Source: Eucalyptus grandis
Taxonomy: Eukaryota; Streptophyta; Magnoliopsida; Myrtales; Myrtaceae
DNA length: 64,000 bases
NCBI RefSeq assembly: GCF_016545825.1
Contig: NC_052616.1
Span: 54,135,716-54,199,715 of the forward strand
Direction of reading: 5' to 3'
The notes under the pieces were generated by a model. It searched no databases. It saw nothing but the letters and a program-made list of their open reading frames with translations, and had not been told where the DNA came from. A program made the translations under genes and the position numbers. This document shows, in pieces, positions 34,871 to 46,411 of the stretch; the stretch's first letter is position 1, and the number at the start of each line of letters is the position of its first letter.

Positions 34871-36627
34871 TGGAATGGAGTTAAATTTGTCAAATTGAAA
34901 CACTGAATGATATTAACAAATTGTGTATTATATTTTAGTATAAATTCATTATGGACTCTTTTTATTATTTATTTATTTGTGAATTTGAATCAAATTAATT
35001 TGATAAAAATGATAATTGAATATATACATATATACATATATATACATATATACATATATATATACATATATATACATATATATATATATAATATAAACAT
35101 GCAGTTAATATATAGCGTGTTCTAACGTGTCAAAATTTTCTATTTTTTTTAGAAATGACATGTTGGCATGATATATTGTGTCGTGTTGTGTGTCGATACT
35201 ACTTAAGAAACACTGCACGAAACTAATTGAATATAATCATAACTTGCTTATATTCATATTGTGTTTTACCCGATTGCTCTTCTATCAAATCCGATGCGAT
35301 AATTCTACATTATATTGCCAAGATTTTTTAAATAATTGATTCAAGCCCCCTCCACTCATTTTTTGGTGATATTGTGAGCAACCATAAGGTAGTTGCCTCG
35401 AACCCATTTGGTTGGAAATTATGGGGAATGTGTGTTTGGAATGAAGCCTTATTAGCTTATCATATGATTTTCCTACTGAAAATTCTCTATCCACCATTTA
35501 CTTAACCTAGTTTTAATCTTTAAATCTTAAATTCCTTTTGAGATTTTTTTTCCCCAATTTTTGCTTCCAATGGAGTGAGAAAAGTATTTGAAAAGCCATA
35601 AACCTATTAATTGGTACCAATTCCGTCATTAACCTTTTCATATTGGTATTAATCCAGCCCTAAACATTTTCACATTTGTACTAATTTAGTCCACTGGAAT
35701 AATTTAGGCCGAAAATTGCTAACAATGACATCAACTATCCTACATTTTACGACAATTGACAATGATAGTTTTTAAAATTTTTGAAATATTTTTTCAAAAT
35801 TTTAATTTTTAAATTTCCCCCTTTTTTTCCCATTCTTTTCTTTTCTTCACTTTTCTTCCCTTGGCATATGGCCGATACCTGACCATGGGTGACGATTGGC
35901 CGCAAGCAAAAGTGACCCTTACCTAGGCCACGGTGGTTGAGCCTCATGTCATGTCTTGACCCACGGGCAAGCGGCATCCCATAATTTCCTTTGATCATTT
36001 AATTGCGATGTCTCAAGAAGCGTCGCCAACACATTCATTTTATCTTTCAATTATATGCAAGTAGAAGCATAATTAACACCACCCAATCATTCATATCAAT
36101 AGGGATAGCATAGAACACGTATCAAAACACACTTTAATATATATTGACCTTTACATGCTAACTTGAATACACCAAAAGCTTAGCATATACACATCCGCAA
36201 AGCAAATTCCTTCCAGTTTGTCAAAAAGGGGGTTGGGGTTCGCCTAGCACCTCTATACTATGAGGGCTAGCCACCAATGCTGATTGAGAAGGGTCTTCCT
36301 CTTTGAGGCTCGAAGATGACATCCATGGAAAACGAAGCGAAAAATAGTGATTAGGGTTTCTAATTAAGTGTAAAGCTAAAAATTAGTTTTGAGGATAACA
36401 GCCTGCGAGATTTTCTAACTGACAAACAAAATACAATCCTTTGATTCGAACCTTAAATGGCAACAACATGCGATCGAAAGCTTAAAACCTAAATTTTCTA
36501 TTTTGGGTCCAAGATTTATGCTGCATATGGTCAAGTGAGGATGATGAACTCAGTCCCTCGCAATAGTTTCGGATAAATCCAAACCATAACTTGGAGTTTA
36601 AATCCATAACTTACCGTAGTCCCACAG
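34871..36627. other. Intergenic upstream of the RNL pseudogene
   Basis: Contains a (TATACA)n/(TA)n microsatellite at 35020-35095. A repeat-like stretch at 35580-35990 resembles 55880-56560 in its wording (ATTGGTACCAATTC, TTTGTACTAATTTAG; then a GGCCACGGTGG block). No exon for the N-terminal RPW8 half was found here. Confidence 0.4.
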
Positions 36628-37101
36628 ATATGGATCCGATAAAGGACTTATTGTATAGAGGCAAAGGACTGATCGAGAGGTGCAAAAGGATCCGCCGGCT
36701 CCACGTGTGCAAGAAGTATATGCACTCCAAGAAGCTGAAGGCATTCAATGCGGAATTATTGGGTGATTTCAAGCTTTACATCCAACTGCTGGATGCGAGA
36801 AACGACGGCGAGATGTTGTGGGAAGTGAAGGAGATCAGGACAGAAGTCAAGCAAGTCAAGGAGTTGATCTGCCCCGGTCAAGTGAACGGTGTTGGCCTCC
36901 AGAGTGGACTCGGGGCTGCGGGCAACCTCGCGGTCCCTGACGCGCCTGATTTCATTGTTGGGTCAGAGCTGGAGGCGTCCTTAAGGAAGCTCAGGGAGCA
37001 GTTGCTGGAGGAGGGAGTGTCTGTGATTGTTGTGACCGCCCCAGGCGGGTGCGGGAAGACAACCCTGCTTAAGAAATTGTGTCATGATATGGATATTGAA
37101 G
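36628..37101 (+). pseudogene. RNL exon: RPW8 C-half and P-loop
   Basis: Follows a CCCACAG acceptor-like site. The frame reads MDPIKDLLYRGKGLIERCKR and continues with VCKKYMHSKKLKAFNAELLG, matching the second half of RPW8 domains. A linker follows, then the P-loop TAPGGCGKTTLLKKL near residue 140 of this exon. The MDP methionine at 36630 is probably not the true start, because about 75 residues of RPW8 are missing. The expected phase-1 donor after GAA G at 37101 reads GA rather than GT, so splicing here is probably lost. Confidence 0.75.
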
Positions 37102-37628
37102 GAATGTGTGATTAGTGTTTTGATTGATCCAGAACTAATTAAAGTAGGGAATTCATTGATTGATCCTTGCCAATCGGTCGGCTCAAAGCCTTTGGTTTGC
37201 CATTTACGTGTGTGGGAGCTTGTGCCTGAACAATGTTTTACTTGTGCACATATTGACATGATTGAATACCATTACTTGTTCTCTCTGTCAAGCATACAGT
37301 TCCTTGTAGATGTGAATCTTTGCACAAAGATTTGCTCGGGTTTTATGCAGATGGATGTTTCATCGACTAAAACCATCTTCTTGTCGTGGTTTATTTTCAG
37401 TTTTGATATCATGTCCAATCTGATCAATCTTTCCTGAGTTTTTAGATATGCAATAACTTGCCTCTGTTTCATTTTGCTGAGTGCCTCTCTTAATCAGTCA
37501 AAACCTAGTCTTCACTCACCATAGGATTGCGCTCATTATTTCTGCTATACGGTAACTACTTAACTCTGTTTCTTATCCTATCAATTTTAATTAATTAGAA
37601 GTGTTGCAGCAAATTTTCATACCCTTTG

Positions 37629-37633
37629 CAAGC
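37629..37633. repeat. Target-site duplication of the copia element
   Basis: CAAGC precedes the LTR at 37634 and recurs at 44907-44911 after the second LTR. Confidence 0.85.
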
Positions 37634-38068
37634 TGATGGATTTATGAGATGGGCTTAAGGCCCGTCCGCCCATGCTGGGCCCAAAAGGCCCGGCCCACGG
37701 GAATAGGGCCCGTGGAGGGGGAAGGTATAAAAGGGAGGAGAGAGAGAGAGATGGCACTGGTTGGAAAACAGACGTACGTACGTCCCTTTTTCCCATGCTC
37801 TCTCTCTCTCTCTCTAAAACAAAAGAAGAAACAGTAAGACAAGGCATTGTTCTTCTTCCCTTCAAGGCGCCATCGGATCGAACAAGACCAGAATTTCTTC
37901 CTCGATCTTCAGCATTGGTGTTTAATCTGTGGCTAACAAGGTACGCTCGAATCTGTGGTGTGCTTTACGATCGGTGATACGTGTAATTCCCGGGCTTCGT
38001 CTTCCGCATTGATTTAGGGGTTCGATTTAGTGTCGAATCCGGTTTTCGGGGATCAGTCATTCACAACA
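37634..38068 (+). repeat. 5' LTR of the copia element
   Basis: TGATGGATTTATG to CATTCACAACA. It differs from the 3' LTR by eight substitutions (three in the last six bases) and one 2-bp length change in the TC run. Contains a TATA box at 37726 and a GA run and TC run on either side of ACGTACGTACGT. Confidence 0.9.
37726..37732 (+). promoter_or_regulatory. Candidate TATA box in the copia 5' LTR
   Basis: GGTATAAAAGGG is a good plant TATA element at a plausible place in the LTR. The equivalent in the 3' LTR is at 44566. Confidence 0.6.
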
Positions 38069-38082
38069 TTGGTATCAGAGCC
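38069..38082 (+). other. Primer-binding site, initiator-Met tRNA type
   Basis: TTGGTATCAGAGCC directly follows the 5' LTR. Confidence 0.9.
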
Positions 38083-38219
38083 CTAGTTCACGTTTTTCCC
38101 GATCAATTTGATGTTTTTTGATTGATTTATCGCGAAAAATCTTCGGCCGTACGGATCGGGCGAGAAATCCCGACACCCGAGCGTTCTTCGGCCATTTTTC
38201 TGAGTTTCAGTAAGTCGGA

Positions 38220-38865
38220 TTTAAATTCTGAAGGCACTGGGTGAAAGGCGACGTCGAGACGCGTCCGGAGACATGTCGTGCGTCGCCGGACGACACCGCA
38301 CGCGCCCACACGCGCGGCCACAAGCCGCTGCACGTGGGCGCCACGCGCCCGAAGCGCTGGCTATGGCCAGCGCGTGCGGCACACGCGCCGGTGACGAACC
38401 GGCACATGCGCGCTGGCGACCGGCGAACGGCACGCGCCGGTCGGGCGAACCAACGCGTGCCGACGTCACCCCGACGCCATCGTGACGCCCCTTAACGGGT
38501 CGATAACCGGGATGACATCATCGATGACGCGGCGCGACGATGGTTGGCCGGCTGGTCACCGCCGGTGACCCGACCCGACGGCGACCGACCCGACCCGATC
38601 GCGGCGCATGCCGCGCACGTGCGGCTGACGCCGCGTGACGCGCACGCTCATGCGCGAGGCACGTGCCGATGACGCCCGCGTGACGTCGGCCGGGCACGCG
38701 CTCGGCACGTGCGTTTCCCGTCCGACCGGCCCGACCGGTCCGTCCGGTCCGACCGGGCCTCCGACCCGCGCGCCCGTTGACCCGACCCGTTGACTGTTGA
38801 CCGTCAGTTGACCCGTTGACCGGCGACCGTTGACCGTTGACTTTGACCGTTGACCGTTGACCCGG
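38220..38865 (+). other. GC- and CpG-rich leader block of the copia element
   Basis: About 650 bp, visibly dominated by G and C with dense CpG (ACGCGC, GACGCC, CCGACG words), in sharp contrast with AT-rich DNA on both sides. It lies between the primer site and gag, in the position of the untranslated leader. Frames in it (up to 121 codons, minus) are by-products of composition. It includes short direct repeats of CCGACCGG near 38722-38757 and ends in the W-box array. Confidence 0.7.
38777..38862 (+). promoter_or_regulatory. Tandem W-box array, ten TTGAC(C/T) cores
   Basis: Ten copies of TTGAC followed by C or T occur within 86 bp, mostly as GTTGACC or CCGTTGACC. TTGAC(C/T) is the WRKY transcription factor binding core. 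The array is followed directly by a run of 33 A (38866-38898). The binding role is inferred from the motif only. Confidence 0.6.
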
Positions 38866-38900
<35 letters not shown>

Positions 38901-39059
38901 AGGAATTTGTTTCTTTTTCAATTATGTCTGTGTAGGTTGTGGGTAATCCATTTTTTATTGTGCATTTGTTGCATGAATCATGGAAAATTATGTATTTTCC
39001 ATTTTGTTTATTGTGGATTATAAGTGATCCATTTTAGTTCTGCTTTTGTTGCAGGAACT

Positions 39060-39548
39060 ATGATGCGTTATACACGGATACCTGCAACCCCGAGAACGGA
39101 TGAAGGAAGAGCTAGACTGAAAAGGCTGATTAAAGAATTAGCTGATTATCGGTGGCTTGATGGTGATTTAGTATCACACATGGTCACGGTCAATCAGATG
39201 ATACAGGAAATCATCTGGAATGGTTATCTTATGCCGGATTTTGAGAAGGTGCCGGCTTTGATGAACACTCTTCCACCTGAATGGCAAGCAGTGTTAGGTC
39301 GGCTATGGGAGGTCAATGTGGTCCCGGGTTATAGGGAGCTAGTGGAAGCTTTTGTAAGAGAGTACTATAGGATTGAGTTGGCCAAAACTTCAACCCTTAG
39401 ATTGAGCGCCACATGGCGCAGAGTAAATGCGCCTTGGTGGCAACATGAAAGCTCTCCAAAAGTTTTTCCATGGTTGGCAAATGTGCCTTCAGTTTTCTCA
39501 GATGTTTTGGTTGATAGATTAGAAGGACTTTCCTATTTATTTCTTTGA
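39060..39548 (+). pseudogene. Gag-like frame of the copia element
   Basis: Open frame starting MMRYTRIPATP after the leader. The region VSHMVTVNQMIQEIIWNGYL, then NTLPPEWQAVL, has the spacing of the copia Gag (UBN2-type) domain. The C-terminal part is unusual and stops early; a non-coding 310-bp stretch (39549-39860) separates it from the zinc-knuckle part. Confidence 0.6.
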
Positions 39549-39860
39549 TTAATTATGTAATGTTTACTACCTGATTGTTGTTGATGTAGCAACCGATATG
39601 TTAGTTGTATCATGTGGAAGCATTGTTATTTTATTCGATGTTAGATAATATTTGCTTTCTGTTACTGCTGATTGCTGTGGGTAGTTTATAGAAGTTTTTG
39701 TAACTTCATAGAATTGATTTTGCATATGACAATCATATTAATGATAGTTTTAAGTTAGGATTTTTGGAGGATGATTGGAAACATAGTGACCTTTTGATTC
39801 TGAAGCCTTACTTAAAATTAATCATTAATATGATGGGTCTATGTAAATAGGGATGCATAA

Positions 39861-40337
39861 ATGATAGGCATTAATTATTCGTGCATGTATGTCTCGATGT
39901 GTTCGGATCGATGGCTTCAAAGAACTAAGAACGTAATTGCTGATATGAACGGCGACTATTGTGAAATATTGAATATGAAGATTCAATATGTGCTGGAAAA
40001 GCAAGAAGCACTAGAAGCTCTTGACCATATTATGGAAGATCTTGAGGGTGTCGTGCGCCACCTTGAGCTAGCAGAGGACCGCCTAACGGCATGTGAGCTA
40101 AGAATAGACATTTGTAATGCTGGTTCTAGCTCAGAAAGGGTTTTGAGCTCTAAGCGCAAGCATATTGATTCGTTCAATATGTGGGAATGCAAAGGATCAA
40201 GTCCTTATTGCAAGAGACCAAAAGTTAACCAACACAAGAGAGGAAAACGTCCTCAAGTGAAGAAAATGTCAAGGGTGAGATGTTACAACTGTGACAAGAA
40301 GGGTCACTATGCTCGCGACTGTCGTGAGCCAATGTAG
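39861..40337 (+). pseudogene. Gag zinc-knuckle part of the copia element
   Basis: Frame rich in heptad-like charged residues (EALEALDHIMEDLEGVVRHL), ending with a basic stretch and the CCHC knuckle CYNCDKKGHYARDC (CX2CX4HX4C). The knuckle binds element RNA in the family. The stop at 40337 cuts it from the protease. Confidence 0.75.
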
Positions 40338-40409
40338 CTAAACACCTCTTGCACATTTGAGAACTTTGCTTATGTGTCGAGTTCTACATCATTGGCTGAA
40401 TCCAATCCT

Positions 40410-43318
40410 TTGTGGACTATAGATTCAGGAACAACAGACCATGTAAGGAAGAATAGAGGATCCTTCATGAAATTCCGACGATACTAACTGGAACTATGTG
40501 GATTTATATGGGAAATAATTTCAGAGTTGAAGTTAAAGGGATTGGCACCTGCCAATTGAATATGCGTGGTGGACGCAACTTGTTACTACATGATGTTCTA
40601 TACACTCCGGAGATTCGTCGAAATTTTGTGTCTGTTTTGGCGTTGGTTAAGCTTGGTTTTAGTGTAAACTTCCGTAATAGCGATGTAGATTTGTATTTGG
40701 ATACAAACTACTATGATTTTGGTCACTTTCTGGATGGTTTTATTATACTAAATGTTGACTGTGGTGATGTCAATATGTTATTCCCTTGTTTCACGTCTTC
40801 TACTTTATATGACAATGATGTGAATATGGTGGCATGCTAGACTTGGTCATATGGGCCAACAACATATGAAAAGACTAGCCAAAGAGGGCTTGTTGGGCAA
40901 TATTGAAAAAGTCGATTTGCTTATATGTCAGCATTGCCTAGAAGGGAAAGCGACAAGGAAACCATTTGGAAATGATAAAAGAGCTTAATTTCCTCTGCAT
41001 TTAATCCATTATGACGTCTGTGATTTGGTGACTGTTATAAGAAGGCATGGGACTGTTTATTTCATCACTTTTATAGATAATTATACTCGATTCGGATATG
41101 TCTATTTTGATTTCTCATAAATCTGAAGCAATAAGTTGTTTCAAAAGGTTTATGACCTTGGTAGAAAATCAATTAGACGAGAAAATAAAAGTATTTAGAT
41201 CCGATCGAGGCCGAGAATATTTATCTGATGAGTTCAGAAAATTATGTGATGAAAAATGAATAGAAAGACAGTTGTCTATTCCATATACTCCTCAAAAAAA
41301 TAGTGTTGTAGAGAGAAGAAACAGAACCCTATTGGAAATGGTTAGGTCCATGATGGCGCATGCTAACTTACATATCACCTTTTGGAGTGATGCGTTGTTA
41401 ACTGCTGCCCATATACTTAACCGGGTGCCTTCTAAATCAGTTAATTCCACTCCATATGAGTCATGGACAGGTAGAAAACCGGACTTAAGTTTACTTAAGT
41501 CATGGGGTTATGCTACCTATACTCATATGTCATCTCACAAGTTTGGGAAATTGAGTCCCAGATAAAAGTAGAGTATTTTAATGAGATACTCCGAACACTC
41601 GAAAATGTATGTGTTCATAGGTGAGCAGGAAAGTGGGAGAATAACTGAATTTTGAATCACGGGATGTCACATTCTTAGTGGATGAATTTCCTTAGAGGGG
41701 CGAAATAGGGGAAGATTACTTCCTATTTGAAACCTTGGATCAAGATAATGATATTAATGGAGTTCATCCAAGTAGGAGTAATATGAGATGTGATTAATTG
41801 AATTCAACTCATTCTCAATTGCAACCACCTGATGTGACGACATCATCATTACCTAATCCAAGTGGGAGCATAATGGGGAATGATGTGCTAAGTGTACAAT
41901 GTCCCATACGGTGAACAAGTCGCCAAAGTATTCCCCGTCGATGTTTTGACATTGAAAGGGAAACTTTTATGGTTGCTCCACAAGATGAGGATGAGCCAAG
42001 AAATATTAATGAGGCTCGAATTGCCCTAATAAGGAAAAATGGATTAATGCAATAAAAGAGGAGATGGAGTCAATGAAGTCAAACCAAGTCTGGGAACTGG
42101 TTGATCTTCCAAAAGGGACGCAGAGCTATTGGGAACAAGTGGGTTCTCAAAATAAAGTGAAAGGATGATGGCTCGATAGAAAGCATAAGGCTCACCTTGT
42201 GGCGAAGAGGTATAATCAACAGGAATGAATTGATTATGAATAAACATTCTCTCCTGTAGTGAGATTTACCTTGATTCGCATAATTCTGGCAATAGTGTTT
42301 GGTATGGATCTTGAGTTACGTCAAATGGATGTAAAGACTGCTTTCCTCAATGGAGAATTAGAGGAAGGAACATATATGGAACAACCTGCTGGTTTCATAG
42401 TGAAAGGCCAAGAAGAAAAAGTATGTCGACTTTGGGGGTCGATATATGGCCTTAAGCAGTCGTCAAGACAATGGTATATACGATTTCATAATGCCATAAT
42501 GGCATATAACTTTACAATGATAGATCGGGATCATTGTGTATATATCAAAAGATCCAAAAATCAATTTGTGATCATATCATTATATGTTGATGATATACTA
42601 ATTGCCGGAAGCAATATGGAGCTAGTCAATACTGTCAAAAATTTGTTGTCTTCCAAATTTTGAATTGAATGATATGGGATTGTGAACCCATTGACACTCC
42701 TATTGCAAAAGGTGAAGGATTGAGCCATAGACTGTGTCCAAGGACTCCACAAGAGAAGGAACAAATGAAACATGTTCCTTATGCTAGTGTTATTAGAAGC
42801 TTTATGTATGCTATGATGTGTACAAGACCTGACATATGTTATGCAGTTGGAATGGTGAGCAGATACCAATCCAATCCAGGTCAAGCACGTTGGAAAGCCG
42901 TTAAAAGAATACTAAGGTATCTAAAGGGGACTGCTGATTATACGCTGAGTTATTATGGAAAGGAAATCTACCTCTGGGTTTGTTCTCTTACCGAATAATG
43001 GCACCATATGTTGGAGCAGTAAGAAACAAAAGTGTATAGCCTTGTCCACGATGGAAGTTGAGTTCGTGGCATTATCAGCAGCAGTATAAGAAGGTGTTTG
43101 GCTTAAGAGATTTTTTGGATCATTTAGGTGTTATTGGAAGTGCTGCAGATTCATTGTTGGTTAACTGTGATAGCCAAGCAGCAAAAGTGTACACCAAAGA
43201 TCCAAAATATCATGGCAAGACCAAACATATAGATACCAAGTATAACCTTGTCAAGGATATGATTGCACGAAAAGGTGTGAACTTAGAGTACATACTACGC
43301 ATAGAATGGTAGCAGATC
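40410..43318 (+). pseudogene. Pol of the copia element: protease, integrase, RT, RNase H (broken)
   Basis: Protease LWTIDSGTTDHV (40417) keeps the D-S/T-G motif. The pre-integrase zinc region has WHARLGHMG, then CQHCLEGKA (40830-40970). The integrase core runs from about 41015, with PYTPQKNSVVERRNRTLLEM at 41281 carrying the E. RT has DVKTAFLNGELEEGTYMEQP and YVDDILIAGSN (42583), catalytic aspartates intact. A deletion follows: LSSKFELNDMG joins to PIDTPIAKGEGLSHR near 42690, dropping the RT C-terminus. RNase H has RYLKGTADYTLSYYG and LSTMEVEFVALSAAV. At least six shifts or stops separate these parts. Confidence 0.85.
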
Positions 43319-43389
43319 CTATGACAAAGCCAATACCTAGAGATGTGTTTTGTGGTTATATGAAATCTCTAGGATTGCGTAGAGACTGA

Positions 43390-44462
43390 TGTACTAAATA
43401 TTGTATTTTCCCTAAATGTTCACATTTGATGAATTTGTGTTTTCATCATTAATGCCTATGAATCTTTGTTTGATCTTTATGCATCTTAATGCTCAGTGCA
43501 TTACTTTAAGTTAGGAAAGTATGTCGGACAGATATGAGATTAGCCCGCTCACACGGGTAATCGCCTCTATTTACTGTGTGATAAATAGAGATGAGACTGT
43601 TTTTAAGCTTATTATCTAGGTGATAATTGAGAGCTCAAGCTTAAAACATGTATGTCGCCTTAATTGAGTGTTAAGATGAGGACATAGTACTTACTATGTC
43701 CGAAAGTAAAATACCCCACATATTTTACTTTATCTGTCTATGATGCCAGATGTGAGTTCTGATGAATTTAGTGAATGAGTAGATACGTGAACTCAAGTTA
43801 GACATTGGGTATGTCCGAACTATCATCTGTACGGTATTGAAAGGTGTAGACATACGCTCCATGGAAAAGGAGTTAATACCGTAATACGTATTTCATACTA
43901 CGTATGCATGAGGCGACCAATAAGAGTGGCAAAAAGTTTGATCTCAACTTTTATGACGTGTGAGACTCTTGAGGAAAAGAGTTCCTCAATTTTTAGTCCC
44001 CTCAGGACTCTTACTTATTCTCAAGATTCCTATTTAGTGTTTGCTATCTTAGGATGTTGCCAATGGTCATGAGTTTGATTCGATCTAATGGGACATTTCT
44101 AGAAAAAGCAAGCTGAACTGAAATTGAGAGTTTGAAGGAAAGAGGAAGACCGATTTTGGAGAATCACATTATAGTTTTGTATTCACCGGTTAACCAATTA
44201 TGACTGTCTTTGTGATAATCATAATTGTGAATACAATATATATATCATTGTTTAAAAGAGATCAAGAGAGATATAAATGTGATTGATCGATCTAGGGAAC
44301 TACATACTAAATCTACTCGGAGTGTGACGCCCATTAATGAGCTGATATATATTCCTAACAGATGTATAGCAACGAGCTCTCAAAGTATGCTGGTCGCACG
44401 GATTATTCACCGGTATGAATGTTGATGAGAGGTAAAGAGAATTCTGTTTGGCCCACCATGTG
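43390..44462 (+). other. 3' untranslated region of the copia element
   Basis: About 1.07 kb between the last RNase H codons and the polypurine tract, with no coding frame. Confidence 0.6.
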
Positions 44463-44473
44463 CGAGTGGGAGA
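44463..44473 (+). other. Polypurine tract of the copia element
   Basis: CGAGTGGGAGA directly precedes the 3' LTR start TGATGG. Confidence 0.75.
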
Positions 44474-44906
44474 TGATGGATTTATGAGATGGGCTTAAGG
44501 CCCGTCCGCCCATGCTGGGCCCAAAAGGCCCGGCCCACGGGAATAGGGCCCGTGGAGGCGGAAGGTATAAAAGGGAGGAGAGAGAGAGAGATGGCACTGG
44601 TTGGAAAACAGATGTACGTACGTCCCTTTTTCCCACGCTCTCTCTCTCTCTCTAAAACAAAAGAAGAAACAATAAGACAAGGCATTGTTCTTCTTCCCTT
44701 CAAGGCGCCATCGGATCGAACAGGACCAGAATTTCTTCCTCGATCTTCAGCATTGGTGTTTAATCTGTGGCTAACAAGGTACGCTCGAATCTGTGGTGTG
44801 CTTTACGATCGGTGATACGTGTAATTCCCGGGCTTCGTCTTCCGCATTGATTTAGGGGTTCGATTTAGTGTCGAATCCGGTTTTCGGGGATCAGTCATTC
44901 CAGACA
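44474..44906 (+). repeat. 3' LTR of the copia element
   Basis: TGATGGATTTATG to CATTCCAGACA, then the duplication CAAGC. A TATA box at 44566-44572 points into RNL exon 2 about 380 bp downstream. Confidence 0.9.
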
Positions 44907-44949
44907 CAAGCGATAGTAGTCAGACTTATTGTGGTTTGCATGCGTACAG

Positions 44950-45349
44950 GCAAATTCAACATCATGTTCGTCCCTGTCTCGAAGAAGCCCACCCTGACAG
45001 ACATTGTCCAGATAATGTTTCAACATAATGGTTTCAAGGTACCTGAGATTGTAACAGAAGATGATGCAGTTCGTTACTTGCAGCAGCTCGCTCATCAAAA
45101 TAAGCCAAAATCCGGTGTTGCTTGTGCTGGACGATGTTTGACCGACTCACAATCCATAATTGAGAAATTTGTCTTCAAGAAGATCAAACATTACAAGATT
45201 GTGGTGACATCAAGATATGAATTTCCTAATGTTGATCTTGTGCATCACCCGAACCCACCGCCTCATAGGGAAGCCCCTGGAACTTTTCGTCGATCATTAT
45301 CGTTGATGGTAGAAGCTTGGTTGTGCCAGATGATGACCTCTGGGATAAG
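44950..45349 (+). pseudogene. RNL exon: NB-ARC middle
   Basis: Acceptor GTACAG, first codon completed as G-GC to give GKF, then NIMFVPVSKKPTL. Near 45105-45141 the frame shifts: the shifted frame holds NPVLLVLDDV, the kinase-2 motif, followed by TGA where Trp is expected (45139-45141). The first frame resumes with SQSIIEKFVFKK and RNBS-B YKIVVTSRYEFP. A second shift after HHP leads to LVVPDDDLWDK before the GTATAC donor. Confidence 0.75.
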
Positions 45350-45614
45350 GTATACTCTCGCTTGAGTGCATTGATGATAGGATTTCTTATGGTCATCAAA
45401 ACTGAGTTTATTTTTTTCTTTAAAGAAAATGTTTAATAAAATTAACCTGCCTAATATAGGCTTACCATGTTACGTCCAAGGTCTTTTCCATGCGCCTAAC
45501 ATATGCTGAATTTACTTTGATCTCTCTTTCATTAAAAAGAGGCCATGGTTTCTACTAATCACGATTCATATCAAAGTTCCCATAATTGTTTCTGTTTTCT
45601 TTTTTCCCTGGCAG

Positions 45615-45955
45615 ATAGTGAAACGCTGTAAGGGATTGCCATTGGCTCTTACAGTTGTTGTCAAGTCTCTCTGAGGAAAGGATCGTTCGTTCTGGGAAAC
45701 AAAGCTTCTTAATTTGTCCCATTTGGGTTTCGACAGTGACATTTTAGATTGCCTCAGAAAGAGCTTGGATGGTGACACTTCGATCAAGGAGCATTTCATG
45801 GACCTCGGCTCATTTCCAGAGGATCGCAAGATCCCCGCCACTGCTCTTATTGATATGTGGGTGGAGTTGTACGGGCAAGATGTCAATTGCATGTGCGCCG
45901 TTAATGACCTCCATGAACTCGTTTACAAGAACCTAGCTGATCTTATAATCACCAG
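45615..45955 (+). pseudogene. RNL exon: GLPLA and ARC2 region
   Basis: Acceptor CCTGGCAG; reads IVKRCKGLPLALTVVVKSL, then an in-frame TGA (45672-45674) where Arg is usual. It continues SHLGFDSDILDCLRKSLDGD, FMDLGSFPEDRKIPATALID and NLADLIITR, all strong RNL blocks. Donor GTATGG. Confidence 0.8.
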
Positions 45956-46411
45956 GTATGGATCTGAAGTTTGTTTTGTTCTCTGATTCGGACTTTTCTA
46001 GTCTTCTTCTGCTCTAAGAGTGCCTCATCAGATTGTAGTTGGCGTATGAGTAGTTTTTCCTTGGACGTGACAGTTAGAACGCGTGTGTGAAATGCACAAA
46101 GGCATGATTACATCTTTGCACCAAGATTGAGACAGTAATTTATGTGCAACAAACTTTCCTGTTTCCCCAAAAATGGGCAAACTAGATGTTTTGGATCCAC
46201 ACCACAATTACTACACTTGACCTTCAGCTATAGTATGTTGCGCATTTTGAAGGTCAAATGGATTATACAAAGGCCTGTAAAGAACATTTATATCTCTTGA
46301 CTTGATTTCATAAACATGGGATGGATCAAACGTCTTTCTTTACCAGTAAAATGGTATTAGCACAAGAAACTCAGTGCCAATGCTTATATCCGAGTGATTG
46401 CATACATATAG

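Larger units (their letters stand above)
37634..44906 (+). mobile_element. Ty1/copia element in RNL intron 1, non-autonomous
   Basis: 7273 bp. Two LTRs of 435 and 433 bp, target duplication CAAGC, primer site TTGGTATCAGAGCC immediately after the 5' LTR (initiator-Met tRNA type) and a polypurine tract CGAGTGGGAGA before the 3' LTR. Domain order is gag, protease, integrase, RT, RNase H, as in Ty1/copia. It inserted in the same direction as the host gene. Multiple shifts and stops, plus a deletion between RT and RNase H, make it defective despite its recent LTRs. Confidence 0.9.

Noticed and set aside
37617..37977. Overlapping frames in the copia LTR, repeated at 44403-44815
   Set aside because: They are produced by the GC-rich start and the GA and CT runs of the LTR, and run through its TATA box and RNA start region.
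38220..38865. Possible bacterial contamination or a horizontally acquired gene (GC-rich block)
   Set aside because: It is embedded between the copia primer site and gag, has no credible gene, and is made of simple repeated CpG-rich words.
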